Shown here: positions 55,618 through 64,000 of the stretch, piece by piece
Numbering within the stretch: position 1 is the stretch's first letter
Layout: each line of letters opens with the position of its first letter
NCBI RefSeq assembly: GCF_051962475.1
Contig: NZ_JBQCCF010000056.1
Location: 35,703-99,702 of the forward strand
Reading direction: 5' to 3'
From: Dyella_A sp051962475
GTDB taxonomy: Bacteria > Pseudomonadota > Gammaproteobacteria > Xanthomonadales > Rhodanobacteraceae
Length of the DNA stretch: 64,000 nt
Notes under the pieces: model-generated
Database searches by the model: none
Seen by the model: only the letters and a program-made list of their open reading frames with translations
What the model was told of the DNA's origin: nothing
Position numbers and translations under genes: made by a program

Positions 55618-56826
55618 ATGAGCCCCTCTTCACTGCGCACACCTCTGCTGTGCCTGGGCCTGCTGGCTTTGGCCGCCTGCGGAGGCAAGGACAAGCAGCA
55701 GGCCGCACCGCCGCCGCCCACGGTCGGCGTGGTCACCGTGCATCCGCAGAGCCTGCCGCTGTCCAAGGACCTCGTCGGCCGGCTCTCCCCGTACCGCAGC
55801 GCCGACGTGCGCGCACGGGTCTCCGGCGTGCTGCTCAAGCGCACGTATGAAGAAGGCTCGGACGTGAAGAAGGGCCAGTTGCTGTTCCAGATCGACCCGG
55901 CGCCGCTGAAGGCACTGCTCGCGGCCAGCCAGGCCAATCTCGCGCAGGCGCGGGCGAGCTACACCAATGCGAAGGTCGCCGCCGATCGCGTGCGCGAGCT
56001 GGCGCCCAAGGGCTACGTGTCCAAGTCCGACCTGGACAATGCGCTGGCCGCCGAACGCACCGCCGCGGCCAGCGTGCAGCAGGCCCAGGCCAACGTGCAG
56101 ACGGCGCGCATCAACCTGGGCTATGCCGACGTCACCTCGCCCATCGACGGTCGCGCCGGCAAGCAGCAGGTGACCGAAGGCGCGCTGGTTGGACAGGGGG
56201 AGGCGACGCTGCTCACCACAGTCGATCAGATCGATCCGCTGTACGTGAACTTCACCCTCGGCGTCAGCGAGCTGGACCAGATGCGCAGCGCCCAGGCCGC
56301 CGGCAACGTGACCCTGGCCGCCGACAATCGCGCCAGTGTTGCCGTGACGCTGCCGGATGGCCGCGCCTACGACCAGCCGGGCACGGTCGACTTCTCCGAC
56401 ACCACGGTGAACCCGGCCACCGGTTCGGTGGACCTGCGCGCCAAGGTGCCCAACCCGGAGCATCGCCTGCTGCCGGGCATGTACGTGACGCTGAAGGCGC
56501 AGCTGGGTGAACAGCACAAGGTGTTCGAGGTGCCGCAGCCGGCGCTGCAGCGCGACACCGCCAGCGCCTACGTGATGGTGGTCGGCGAGGACGGCAAGGT
56601 GGTGCGCAAGAACGTCACCGCCGACCAGGTCAGCGGCAACAACTGGATCGTCACCGATGGCCTGGCGGCCAACGATCAGGTGATCGTCTCCGGCTTGCAG
56701 ACCGTCAAGGAAGGCGCGCCGGCGAAGGCCGAGCCGTGGAAGCAGAACGAGACAGGCACCTCCTCCGCCGCCGCTCAGGCGAAGTCATCCGCCACGGCAG
56801 GCCAGGCGCCTGCCGGCAAGCAGTAA
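55618..56826 (+). CDS. acrA: RND efflux periplasmic adaptor (AcrA/MexA family)
   Basis: The 402-residue lipoprotein has a signal ending LAAC (lipid Cys21), a lipoyl-like domain split by a helical hairpin (VSGVLLKRTYEEGSDVKKGQ, then QANLAQARASYTNAKV), the beta-barrel (YADVTSPIDGRAGKQQVTEG, LYVNFTLGVSELDQMR) and the membrane-proximal domain (RLLPGMYVTLKAQLGE). It couples the inner-membrane pump to an outer-membrane channel. The last 30 residues are Ala/Ser/Gly-rich. It is 12 bases upstream of the pump gene in one operon. Confidence 0.95.
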   Translation: MSPSSLRTPLLCLGLLALAACGGKDKQQAAPPPPTVGVVTVHPQSLPLSKDLVGRLSPYRSADVRARVSGVLLKRTYEEGSDVKKGQLLFQIDPAPLKALLAASQANLAQARASYTNAKVAADRVRELAPKGYVSKSDLDNALAAERTAAASVQQAQANVQTARINLGYADVTSPIDGRAGKQQVTEGALVGQGEATLLTTVDQIDPLYVNFTLGVSELDQMRSAQAAGNVTLAADNRASVAVTLPDGRAYDQPGTVDFSDTTVNPATGSVDLRAKVPNPEHRLLPGMYVTLKAQLGEQHKVFEVPQPALQRDTASAYVMVVGEDGKVVRKNVTADQVSGNNWIVTDGLAANDQVIVSGLQTVKEGAPAKAEPWKQNETGTSSAAAQAKSSATAGQAPAGKQ

Positions 56827-56838
56827 CGGAGCGCGACC

Positions 56839-59800
56839 ATGCCGAGTTTCTTCATCGACCGCCCGATCTTCGCGTGGGTGGTGGCGATCCTCATCACCCT
56901 GGGCGGCACGCTCGCGGTGCTGAACATGGGTATCGAGTCCTACCCCAACATCGCGCCGCCCCAAGTGACGGTGAGCGCCAGCTATCCGGGCGCCAGCGCC
57001 GATACCACCGAGAAAACCGTCACCCAGGTGATTGAGCAGCAGCTCACCGGCATCGATCACCTGCTGTATTTCAGCTCCTCGTCCAGCGCCAACGGCTCGG
57101 CCACGGTCACCCTCACCTTCGAGACCGGCACCGACCCGGACATCGCTCAGGTGCAGGTGCAGAACAAGGTGTCGCTCGCCACGCCGCGGCTTCCCTCGGA
57201 AGTCACCCAGCAGGGCGTGGTGGTGGCCAAGGCCAACCCCGACTTCCTGATGTTCGTGGCGCTCACCTCGGACAACCCGGCGATCGACGGCGCGCGCCTG
57301 AACGACATCGTCTCCTCGCAGGTGCTCGACCAGGTGTCGCGCATCTCCGGCGTGGGCTCGATCCGTCAGATCGGCTCCGAGTACGCCATGCGCATCTGGC
57401 TCAACCCGGACAAACTGCACGGCTACAACCTCTCGGCCACGCAGGTGCTCGCGGCGATCAAGGCGCAGAACGTGCAGTTCGCCGCCGGCTCGCTCGGCGC
57501 CGATCCGGCGCCGGCCGGCCAGGGCTTCAGCGCCACGGTATCGGCCGAGGGACGTTTCTCCACGCCCGAGGAGTTCGGCAACATCATCCTGCGCGCCAAC
57601 AGCGACGGCACCACGGTCAAGCTCAGCGACGTGGCGCGCATCGCCTTCGGCCCGCAGAACTACGGCTTCCACGCCCAGTACAACGGCAAGGAAGCCGGCG
57701 CCTTCGGCGTACAGCTGCTGCCCGGCGCAAACGCGCTGGACGTGGCCACCGCCGTGCGCTCGAAGATGACCGAGCTGGCCAAGAGTTTCCCGCAGGGCGT
57801 GAGCTGGTTCGTGCCGTACGACAGCACGCCGTTCGTGCGGATCTCGATCGAAGAGGTAATGCACACGCTGATCGAGGCGATGATCCTCGTCTTCCTGGTG
57901 ATGCTGATCTTCCTGCAGAACTTCCGCGCCACCATCATCCCCACGCTGGTGATTCCGGTGGCCCTGCTGGGAACCTTCCTGGGCCTGCTGCCACTGGGCT
58001 TCACGATCAACCAGCTGACCCTTTTCGGCATGGTGCTGGCGATCGGTATCGTGGTGGACGACGCGATCGTGGTGATCGAGAACGTCGAGCGCATCATGAC
58101 CGAGGAGGGTCTGTCGCCGAAGGAAGCCACGCGCAAGGCAATGGGCCAGATCACCGGCGCCATCGTGGCGATCACCGTGGTGCTGGCGGCGGTGTTCGTG
58201 CCCTCGGCACTGCAGCCTGGCGCGTCGGGCGTGATCTACAAGCAATTCGCGCTCACCATCGCGGTGTCGATGGGTTTCTCGGCGCTGCTGGCGCTCTCGT
58301 TCACCCCGGCGCTGTGCGCGAGCATCCTCAAGCCCGAACACGAGCACAAGAAGAACGTCGTCTACCGCGGCTTCAACCGCATCTTCGACCGCGTCACCCG
58401 GATCTACAGTGGTCACATCGGCAGCGCGATCAGTCATGCGCCGCGTTGGATGGTGGTGTTCGCAGCGATCTGCGTGCTGTGTGGCGTGCTGTTCACGCGC
58501 ATGCCCACCAGCTTCGTGCCCAGCGAAGACCAGGGCTTCGCGCTGGCCATCGTGTCGCTTCCGCCCGGCGCCTCGGTGGAGCGCACCCAGCACGTGATGA
58601 AGGAAGTGCGTGCCCGGCTGACCAAGGATCCGGCTGTCGAAGGCATGTTCCAGATCTCCGGCTTCAGCTTCGTCGGCGCCGGCGAGAACACCGGCATGAC
58701 CTTCATCCGCCTGAAGGACTGGGCCAAGCGCGATGTCACCGCCGATGAGTTCATCGGCAAGGCCAACGGCATGCTGCACGGCATCCGTGACGCGCAGATA
58801 TTCGTGGTGAACCTGCCGACCATCCGTGGCCTGAGCCAGTTCGGCGGCATCGACATGTGGCTGCAGGCACGTGCCGGCCAGGATCGCAGCGAGCTGACCA
58901 AGGCGCGCAACACTCTGCTGGGCAAGGCCGCGCAGAACGACAAGCTGATGGGCATCCGCCCGCAGGCGCTGGAAGACGCCCCCGCCCTGCAACTGAAGGT
59001 AGACCGCGTGCAGGCGCAGTCGCTGGGCCTGTCGGTGAGCGACATCTACAACGCCATCCAGCTCACCCTGGCGCCGGTATACGTCAACGACTTCGCCTAC
59101 GCCGGCCGCGTGAAGCGCGTGCTGATGCAGGCCGACCAGGCCTACCGCATGGGCCCGGACGCGCTGCAGCACATCTACACGCCCAGCTCGCAGACCGCCA
59201 ACGATGGCAGCCCGCAGATGATCCCGATCTCCAGCGTGGTCGACGCCAAGTGGACCCTCGCCTCGCCGGCGCTGGCCCGCTACAACGGCTACTCGGCGGT
59301 GGAGATCGTGGGCAATGCGGCACAGGGCTACTCCACCGGCCAGGCGATGGCCGAGATGGAGAAAATCGTCAACGACGACCTGCCCAAGGGCTTCGGCTAC
59401 GACTGGACCGGCCAGTCCTACCAGGAAATCCTCTCGGGCAACTCGGCCACCCTGCTGATGGTGCTGTCCATCGTGATCGTGTTCCTGTGCCTGGCCGCTC
59501 TGTACGAGAGCTGGTCGATCCCGGTGGCGGTGCTGCTGGTGGTGCCGCTGGGCCTGCTAGGCACGGTGGTGTTCTCGATGCTGCGCGGCCTGCCGAACGA
59601 CATCTACTTCAAGATCGGCCTGATCACGGTGATCGGCCTGGCGGCGAAGAACGCGATCCTGATCGTGGAATTCGCGGTGGAGAAACAGGCCGAGGGCAAG
59701 AGCCTGCGCGAAGGTGTGATCGAAGCCTCCCGCCTGCGCCTGCGCCCGATCCTGATGACCTCGATGGCGTTCATCCTGGGCGTGCTGCCGCTGGCCATTT

Positions 59801-60018
59801 CCACCGGCGCCGGCGCCAACTCGCGCCACGCCATTGGTACCGGTGTGATCGGCGGCATGATGTTCGCCACCTTCCTCGGCCTGCTGCTGATCCCGGTGTT
59901 CTACGTGGTGGTGCGCCGCCTGCTCGGCGACAAGCTCGACGGGCCCGAGTCCGGCAAGCCAGCGCAAGGCCACCGCGGCATGCAGCCGTTCGACTCCGAC
60001 CCGCGGCGGGGAGCGTAA
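56839..60018 (+). CDS. acrB: RND multidrug efflux pump, inner-membrane component (AcrB family)
   Basis: The 1059-residue protein starts PSFFIDRPIFAWVVAILITL and has 12 membrane helices with two large periplasmic loops. Helix 4 carries the proton-relay Asp pair (IGIVVDDAIVVIENVERIM), and the first loop has the AcrB-like NVQFAAGSLGADPAPAGQGF region. It belongs to the HAE1 family, which expels lipophilic drugs, dyes and detergents by proton antiport. A strong terminator follows directly, so no outer-membrane channel belongs to this operon; the pump presumably uses a TolC-like protein encoded elsewhere. Confidence 0.97.
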   Translation: MPSFFIDRPIFAWVVAILITLGGTLAVLNMGIESYPNIAPPQVTVSASYPGASADTTEKTVTQVIEQQLTGIDHLLYFSSSSSANGSATVTLTFETGTDPDIAQVQVQNKVSLATPRLPSEVTQQGVVVAKANPDFLMFVALTSDNPAIDGARLNDIVSSQVLDQVSRISGVGSIRQIGSEYAMRIWLNPDKLHGYNLSATQVLAAIKAQNVQFAAGSLGADPAPAGQGFSATVSAEGRFSTPEEFGNIILRANSDGTTVKLSDVARIAFGPQNYGFHAQYNGKEAGAFGVQLLPGANALDVATAVRSKMTELAKSFPQGVSWFVPYDSTPFVRISIEEVMHTLIEAMILVFLVMLIFLQNFRATIIPTLVIPVALLGTFLGLLPLGFTINQLTLFGMVLAIGIVVDDAIVVIENVERIMTEEGLSPKEATRKAMGQITGAIVAITVVLAAVFVPSALQPGASGVIYKQFALTIAVSMGFSALLALSFTPALCASILKPEHEHKKNVVYRGFNRIFDRVTRIYSGHIGSAISHAPRWMVVFAAICVLCGVLFTRMPTSFVPSEDQGFALAIVSLPPGASVERTQHVMKEVRARLTKDPAVEGMFQISGFSFVGAGENTGMTFIRLKDWAKRDVTADEFIGKANGMLHGIRDAQIFVVNLPTIRGLSQFGGIDMWLQARAGQDRSELTKARNTLLGKAAQNDKLMGIRPQALEDAPALQLKVDRVQAQSLGLSVSDIYNAIQLTLAPVYVNDFAYAGRVKRVLMQADQAYRMGPDALQHIYTPSSQTANDGSPQMIPISSVVDAKWTLASPALARYNGYSAVEIVGNAAQGYSTGQAMAEMEKIVNDDLPKGFGYDWTGQSYQEILSGNSATLLMVLSIVIVFLCLAALYESWSIPVAVLLVVPLGLLGTVVFSMLRGLPNDIYFKIGLITVIGLAAKNAILIVEFAVEKQAEGKSLREGVIEASRLRLRPILMTSMAFILGVLPLAISTGAGANSRHAIGTGVIGGMMFATFLGLLLIPVFYVVVRRLLGDKLDGPESGKPAQGHRGMQPFDSDPRRGA

Positions 60019-60026
60019 AAAATAAT

Positions 60027-60058
60027 AAAAAAGCCCCGGTTCATGCCGGGGCTTTTTT
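60027..60058. terminator. Terminator of the efflux operon, bidirectional
   Basis: A 13-bp stem (AAAAAAGCCCCGG with CCGGGGCTTTTTT) closes a six-base loop. T runs on both strands allow it to serve the convergent acyl-CoA dehydrogenase gene too. Confidence 0.9.
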
Positions 60059-60147
60059 GAGGGGCACGCACTGTACGCGGATGCTTTGTGTCACGTGACG
60101 AAAAGCGCCGCGCTCTAAGGTGCGCCCCTGTAGAGATGGCCCGGCGA

Positions 60148-61308
<1,161 letters not shown>

Positions 61309-61516
61309 GAACTACTCCGGTGCGATGGCTTAGCCGACCATTTTAGCGTGGCGGCCCCCTCGGGCTTGTGCGCTTGCAGCAACGGATCGGCAGCGCCGCC
61401 GTGGTCAGCGCAATTACGGCACGCGAGGCACCGTGGATGCCCCTCCGCATCGGCACGCCGCCAGCGGCCATCCTGTCAACCCTTGACGCCCCCGCAATGC
61501 AGGCCTAGCCTTACTT

Positions 61517-61540
61517 ATCTTTGTATCGCGATAAAAGGAT
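61517..61540. promoter_or_regulatory. Dyad centred on TATCGCGATA, probable operator of the ArsR-type regulator
   Basis: The perfect palindrome TATCGCGATA at 61524-61533 sits in a longer imperfect dyad whose two 12-base arms agree at 10 positions. It ends six bases before the regulator ATG and covers the AAGGA ribosome-binding site. Autoregulation by the ArsR-type protein is the simplest explanation but is inferred from position and symmetry. Confidence 0.55.
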
Positions 61541-61545
61541 GACGC

Positions 61546-62472
61546 ATGGACCTGGCAACTGCCTCCAGCGTGCTCCGGCTACTGGCCGACCCCACCCGTG
61601 TACGCCTGTTGGCGGCCCTGGAAGGTGAAGAACTGACCGTGGCCGAGCTCGCTGCCGTGCTGCATCTGGCACAACCGCGCGTGTCCACCCATCTGGCCAA
61701 GCTGAAGGAAGCCAACCTGGTACGCGACCGTCGCGCCGGCGTATCGGCCTACTACCGCGCCAATACCGAGGGCGACGAGCACCAGCATCAGTTGCTGAAA
61801 TCGCTGCGCGAGAGCATCGACGATGCGCTGCTGCGCGAGGACGCCGCGCGTATCCCCGGCGTGCTCGCCCAGCGCGCGCGCGAGGCCGGCTGGGCAGACA
61901 CGGTGGCTGGCGACATGGAACGCCACTACTCGCCAGGCCGCACCTGGGAGACCCTGGCCCGCTCGCTGCTGCAGTTGCTGGAGACCGGCGACGTGCTGGA
62001 CATCGCCTCCGGCGACGGCATCACCGCCGAACTGCTGGCGCCGCACGCGCGCTCCATCGTCTGCATCGACTCCAGCGAGCGCGTGGTCGAAGCCGCCGCC
62101 CGCCGCCTGCAGGCATTCTCCAATGTGGAGGTGCGCCAGGGCGACATGCAGGCACTGGAGCTGGGCGAGCGCCGCTTCGACCTGGTGCTGATGCTGCACG
62201 CGCTCACCTACGCCGCCGAACCGGCCGTGGCCGTGGCCGAAGCGGCCCGTGTGCTGCGTCCCGGCGGGCGCCTGCTGGCGGTCACGCTGGGCGAGCACGA
62301 CCACCGCGCCGCGGTGGAGCCGTTCGACCACATCAATCTCGGCTTCTCGCTCAAGCAGCTCGGCAGCTTTGCCGCGGCCGCGGGACTCGATGTGGTAAGC
62401 GCCAACCGCCTCAGCCGCGAGCGCAAGGCGCCGCATTTCGAAGTCATCAGCCTGCTGGCACGCAAGCCGTAG
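61546..62472 (+). CDS. ArsR-type HTH fused to SAM-dependent methyltransferase, regulator next to metH
   Basis: The 308-residue protein combines an ArsR winged HTH (residues about 1-85: LRLLADPTRVRLLAALEGEE, HLAQPRVSTHLAKLKEANLV) with a class I methyltransferase-like domain whose SAM motif is VLDIASGDG at 150-158, followed by VCIDSS and MLHALTYAAEPAVAVAEA. It has no Cys pair of a metal-sensing ArsR. The gene is 19 bases upstream of the homocysteine methyltransferase gene, so sensing of SAM or S-adenosylhomocysteine to control methionine synthesis is a reasonable inference, as in SahR-like regulators. Whether it methylates anything is unknown. Confidence 0.85.
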   Translation: MDLATASSVLRLLADPTRVRLLAALEGEELTVAELAAVLHLAQPRVSTHLAKLKEANLVRDRRAGVSAYYRANTEGDEHQHQLLKSLRESIDDALLREDAARIPGVLAQRAREAGWADTVAGDMERHYSPGRTWETLARSLLQLLETGDVLDIASGDGITAELLAPHARSIVCIDSSERVVEAAARRLQAFSNVEVRQGDMQALELGERRFDLVLMLHALTYAAEPAVAVAEAARVLRPGGRLLAVTLGEHDHRAAVEPFDHINLGFSLKQLGSFAAAAGLDVVSANRLSRERKAPHFEVISLLARKP

Positions 62473-62491
62473 GCCATCGAGGAACATGCCC

Positions 62492-63571
62492 ATGACCACC
62501 CTGCCCTGGCTCCATCCCGAGCGCGTCGCCAAGCTCCAGGCCGCGCTGCGCGAGCGCATCCTGATCCTCGACGGCGGCATGGGCACCATGCTGCAGGGTC
62601 ACCAGTTGGACGAAACCGCGTTCCGCGGCGAGCGCTTTGCCGGCGGCCACGACAGCACGCATACGCACGATCACCCCGGCGCCTGCGACCTGAAGGGCAA
62701 CAACGACCTGCTCACGCTGACCCAGCCGGACATCATCCGCGGCGTGCACACCGCCTACCTGGAGGCCGGCGCGGACCTGGTGGAGACCAACACCTTCAAC
62801 TCCACCCGCATCAGCCAGGCCGACTACCACCTCGAACACCTCGCCTACGAGCTCAACCGCGCCGGCGCTGCCCTGGCCCGCGCGGCCTGCGACGCGATGG
62901 AGGCGAAGACGCCGGACAAGCCGCGTTTCGTGATCGGCGTACTCGGCCCCACCAGCCGCACTGCCTCGCTGTCGCCGGACGTCAACGACCCGGGCTTTCG
63001 CAACGTGAGCTTCGAGGAGCTGGCGGCCAACTACACCGAATCGGCCCGCGGCCTGATCGACGGCGGCACCGACCTGATCATGGTCGAGACGATCTTCGAC
63101 ACGCTCAACGCCAAGGCCGCGCTGTTCGCGCTGGCCGAGCTGTTCCGCGAGCGCGGTGGGCGCTTGCCGGTGATGATCTCCGGCACCATCACCGATCGCT
63201 CCGGCCGCACCCTCTCGGGGCAGACCGCCGAGGCGTTCTATTACTCGGTGCAGCACGCACGCCCACTGTCGGTGGGCCTGAACTGCGCGCTCGGCGCGGC
63301 CGACCTGCGCCCGCATATCCAGACCCTGGCGCGCGTCGCCGACGGCTACGTCAGCACCCACCCGAACGCCGGCCTGCCCAACGCGTTTGGCGAATACGAC
63401 GAGACGCCTGAGCAGATGGCCAGCGTGATCCGCGGCTTCGCCCGGGACGGGCTGCTCAACCTGGTCGGTGGCTGCTGCGGCACTACGCCCGCGCACATTC
63501 GCGCCATCGCCGAGGCGGTGAAGGACTGCGCGCCGCGTGCGCTGCCCTCGCTGGATGAGGCTGCGGCGTGA
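62492..63571 (+). CDS. metH: Homocysteine methyltransferase domain protein (separate N-terminal part of split MetH)
   Basis: The 359-residue protein covers only the homocysteine-binding barrel of cobalamin-dependent methionine synthase. It starts LILDGGMGTMLQGHQLDE and carries the zinc ligands Cys265 (GLNCALG) and Cys328/Cys329 (GGCCGTTP). The folate, cobalamin and reactivation domains of full-length MetH (about 1200 residues) are missing; in xanthomonads these are on a second protein usually encoded next door, here beyond the repeat array. ATG 62492 is seven bases after GAGGAA, whereas ATG 62486 is too close. Confidence 0.9.
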   Translation: MTTLPWLHPERVAKLQAALRERILILDGGMGTMLQGHQLDETAFRGERFAGGHDSTHTHDHPGACDLKGNNDLLTLTQPDIIRGVHTAYLEAGADLVETNTFNSTRISQADYHLEHLAYELNRAGAALARAACDAMEAKTPDKPRFVIGVLGPTSRTASLSPDVNDPGFRNVSFEELAANYTESARGLIDGGTDLIMVETIFDTLNAKAALFALAELFRERGGRLPVMISGTITDRSGRTLSGQTAEAFYYSVQHARPLSVGLNCALGAADLRPHIQTLARVADGYVSTHPNAGLPNAFGEYDETPEQMASVIRGFARDGLLNLVGGCCGTTPAHIRAIAEAVKDCAPRALPSLDEAAA

Positions 63572-63663
63572 GTTGTGAGTTGCCGCGGCGCTGGAGCCCT
63601 CCCTCACGTGGGAGAGCGGGCTGGGCCAGGAACTGGCTCCTGGCTGGTCGCTTCGCCCAAGCA

Positions 63664-64000
63664 TCAGAGCGCCCCCTCACTCCAGCCCTCTTCCCCGGCT
63701 ACGCCAGGGGAGAGGGAGCAGGACTCCGCGGCAGCGCGCGCTTTAGCCCTCTTCCCCGAGCTTTGATCGGGGGAGAGGGTTGGGTGAGGGGGAAGCTCTT
63801 GGCTTTCCCCTTCCCCCAGGCGTCAGAGCGCCCCCTCACCCCAGCCCTCTCCCCGGCTACGCCAGGGGAGAGGGAGCAGGACTCCGCGGCAGCGCGCGCT
63901 TTAGCCCTCTTCCCCGAGCTTTGCTCGGGGGAGAGGGTTGGGTGAGGGGGAAGCTCTTGGCTTTCCCCTTCCCCCAGGCGTCAGAGCGCCCCCTCACCCC
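63664..64000. repeat. Tandem array of about 158-bp hairpin-rich repeats, continuing off window
   Basis: Copies start at 63664, 63823 and 63981 (the last cut by the window end), with periods of 159 and 158 bases and only a few differences. Each unit holds two hairpins: CCCTCTCCCC with GGGGAGAGGG around GGCTACGCCA (63845-63874 in copy 2), and CCCTCTTCCCCGAGC with its complement around TTTG (63905-63937). A degenerate, partial copy seems to precede the array at about 63590-63663. Short frames through it are repeat translation, not genes. Confidence 0.85.

Noticed and set aside
56785..59172. 795-codon open frame on the minus strand opposite acrB
   Set aside because: Antisense shadow of a high-GC gene; the product is His/Arg/Gly-rich without domains, and the plus strand encodes a complete AcrB.
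63568..63945. 125-codon frame after metH
   Set aside because: It is the translation of the tandem repeats; the peptide repeats itself at the same period.

Overview
The window is high-GC chromosomal DNA from a gammaproteobacterium, most likely of the order Xanthomonadales and plausibly Rhodanobacteraceae (Rhodanobacter/Dyella-like). The arguments are the gene order hrcA-grpE-dnaK-dnaJ-dapB-carA-carB-greA, the run cmk-rpsA-ihfB-lapA-lapB followed by polymer genes, the divergent fur/bamE pair next to ratA-rnfH, smpB and ssrA, a 1640-residue NAD glutamate dehydrogenase, and a separate N-terminal MetH protein preceded by an ArsR-methyltransferase regulator. The genus is inference; no rRNA gene is present. 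Most of the window is core genome. I saw no phage, insertion sequence, integrase, CRISPR array or tRNA gene.

Layout. 1-13.9 kb is accessory metabolism and transport: a partial MacA-like adaptor, a cysteine hydrolase overlapping a GlxA-type regulator, a sulfite-oxidase-like protein, a PepSY protein overlapping an FNT channel gene, a META/DUF4377 protein, a large alpha/beta-hydrolase lipoprotein, quinone oxidoreductase, pirin, GFA enzyme, an MBL-fold hydrolase, a TetR/MFS divergent pair with twin operators, and a CsaA-type protein. 14-23.6 kb is a minus-strand block running from cmk through rpsA, ihfB and lapAB to a WecA/WbpL-like transferase, a CapD/WbpM-like dehydratase and galU, linking translation and nucleoid proteins to LPS and surface polymer synthesis. 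23.7-27.4 kb holds an acyl-CoA-binding protein, fadH, a LysR regulator and a stand-alone L36 gene. 27.5-39.2 kb is greA/carBA, a 2OG oxygenase, dapB and the heat-shock genes, with a clear sigma-32-type promoter before dnaK.

39.3-46.3 kb contains recN, a divergent UhpAB/NarL-like two-component pair, a GGA-rich transcribed-looking spacer ending in a strong terminator, fur/bamE, rnfH-ratA, smpB and tmRNA. 46.4-55.1 kb holds a DMT transporter, a frameshifted aldo/keto reductase, a cytosolic 5'-nucleotidase, NAD kinase and the giant NAD-GDH. 55.6-60.0 kb is an AcrAB-type efflux pair with no outer-membrane channel gene. 60.1-64.0 kb has an acyl-CoA dehydrogenase, the ArsR-methyltransferase/metH pair, and a tandem array of about 158-bp hairpin-rich repeats running off the end.

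I did not find a convincing new multi-gene system. The best leads are the GGA-rich candidate small RNA beside the two-component pair (43.3-43.5 kb), the twin-palindrome operator that abuts an MFS start lacking a ribosome-binding site, the dyad in front of the ArsR-methyltransferase/metH pair, and the tandem repeat array. All functions come from recognising sequence motifs by eye; no database search was possible.
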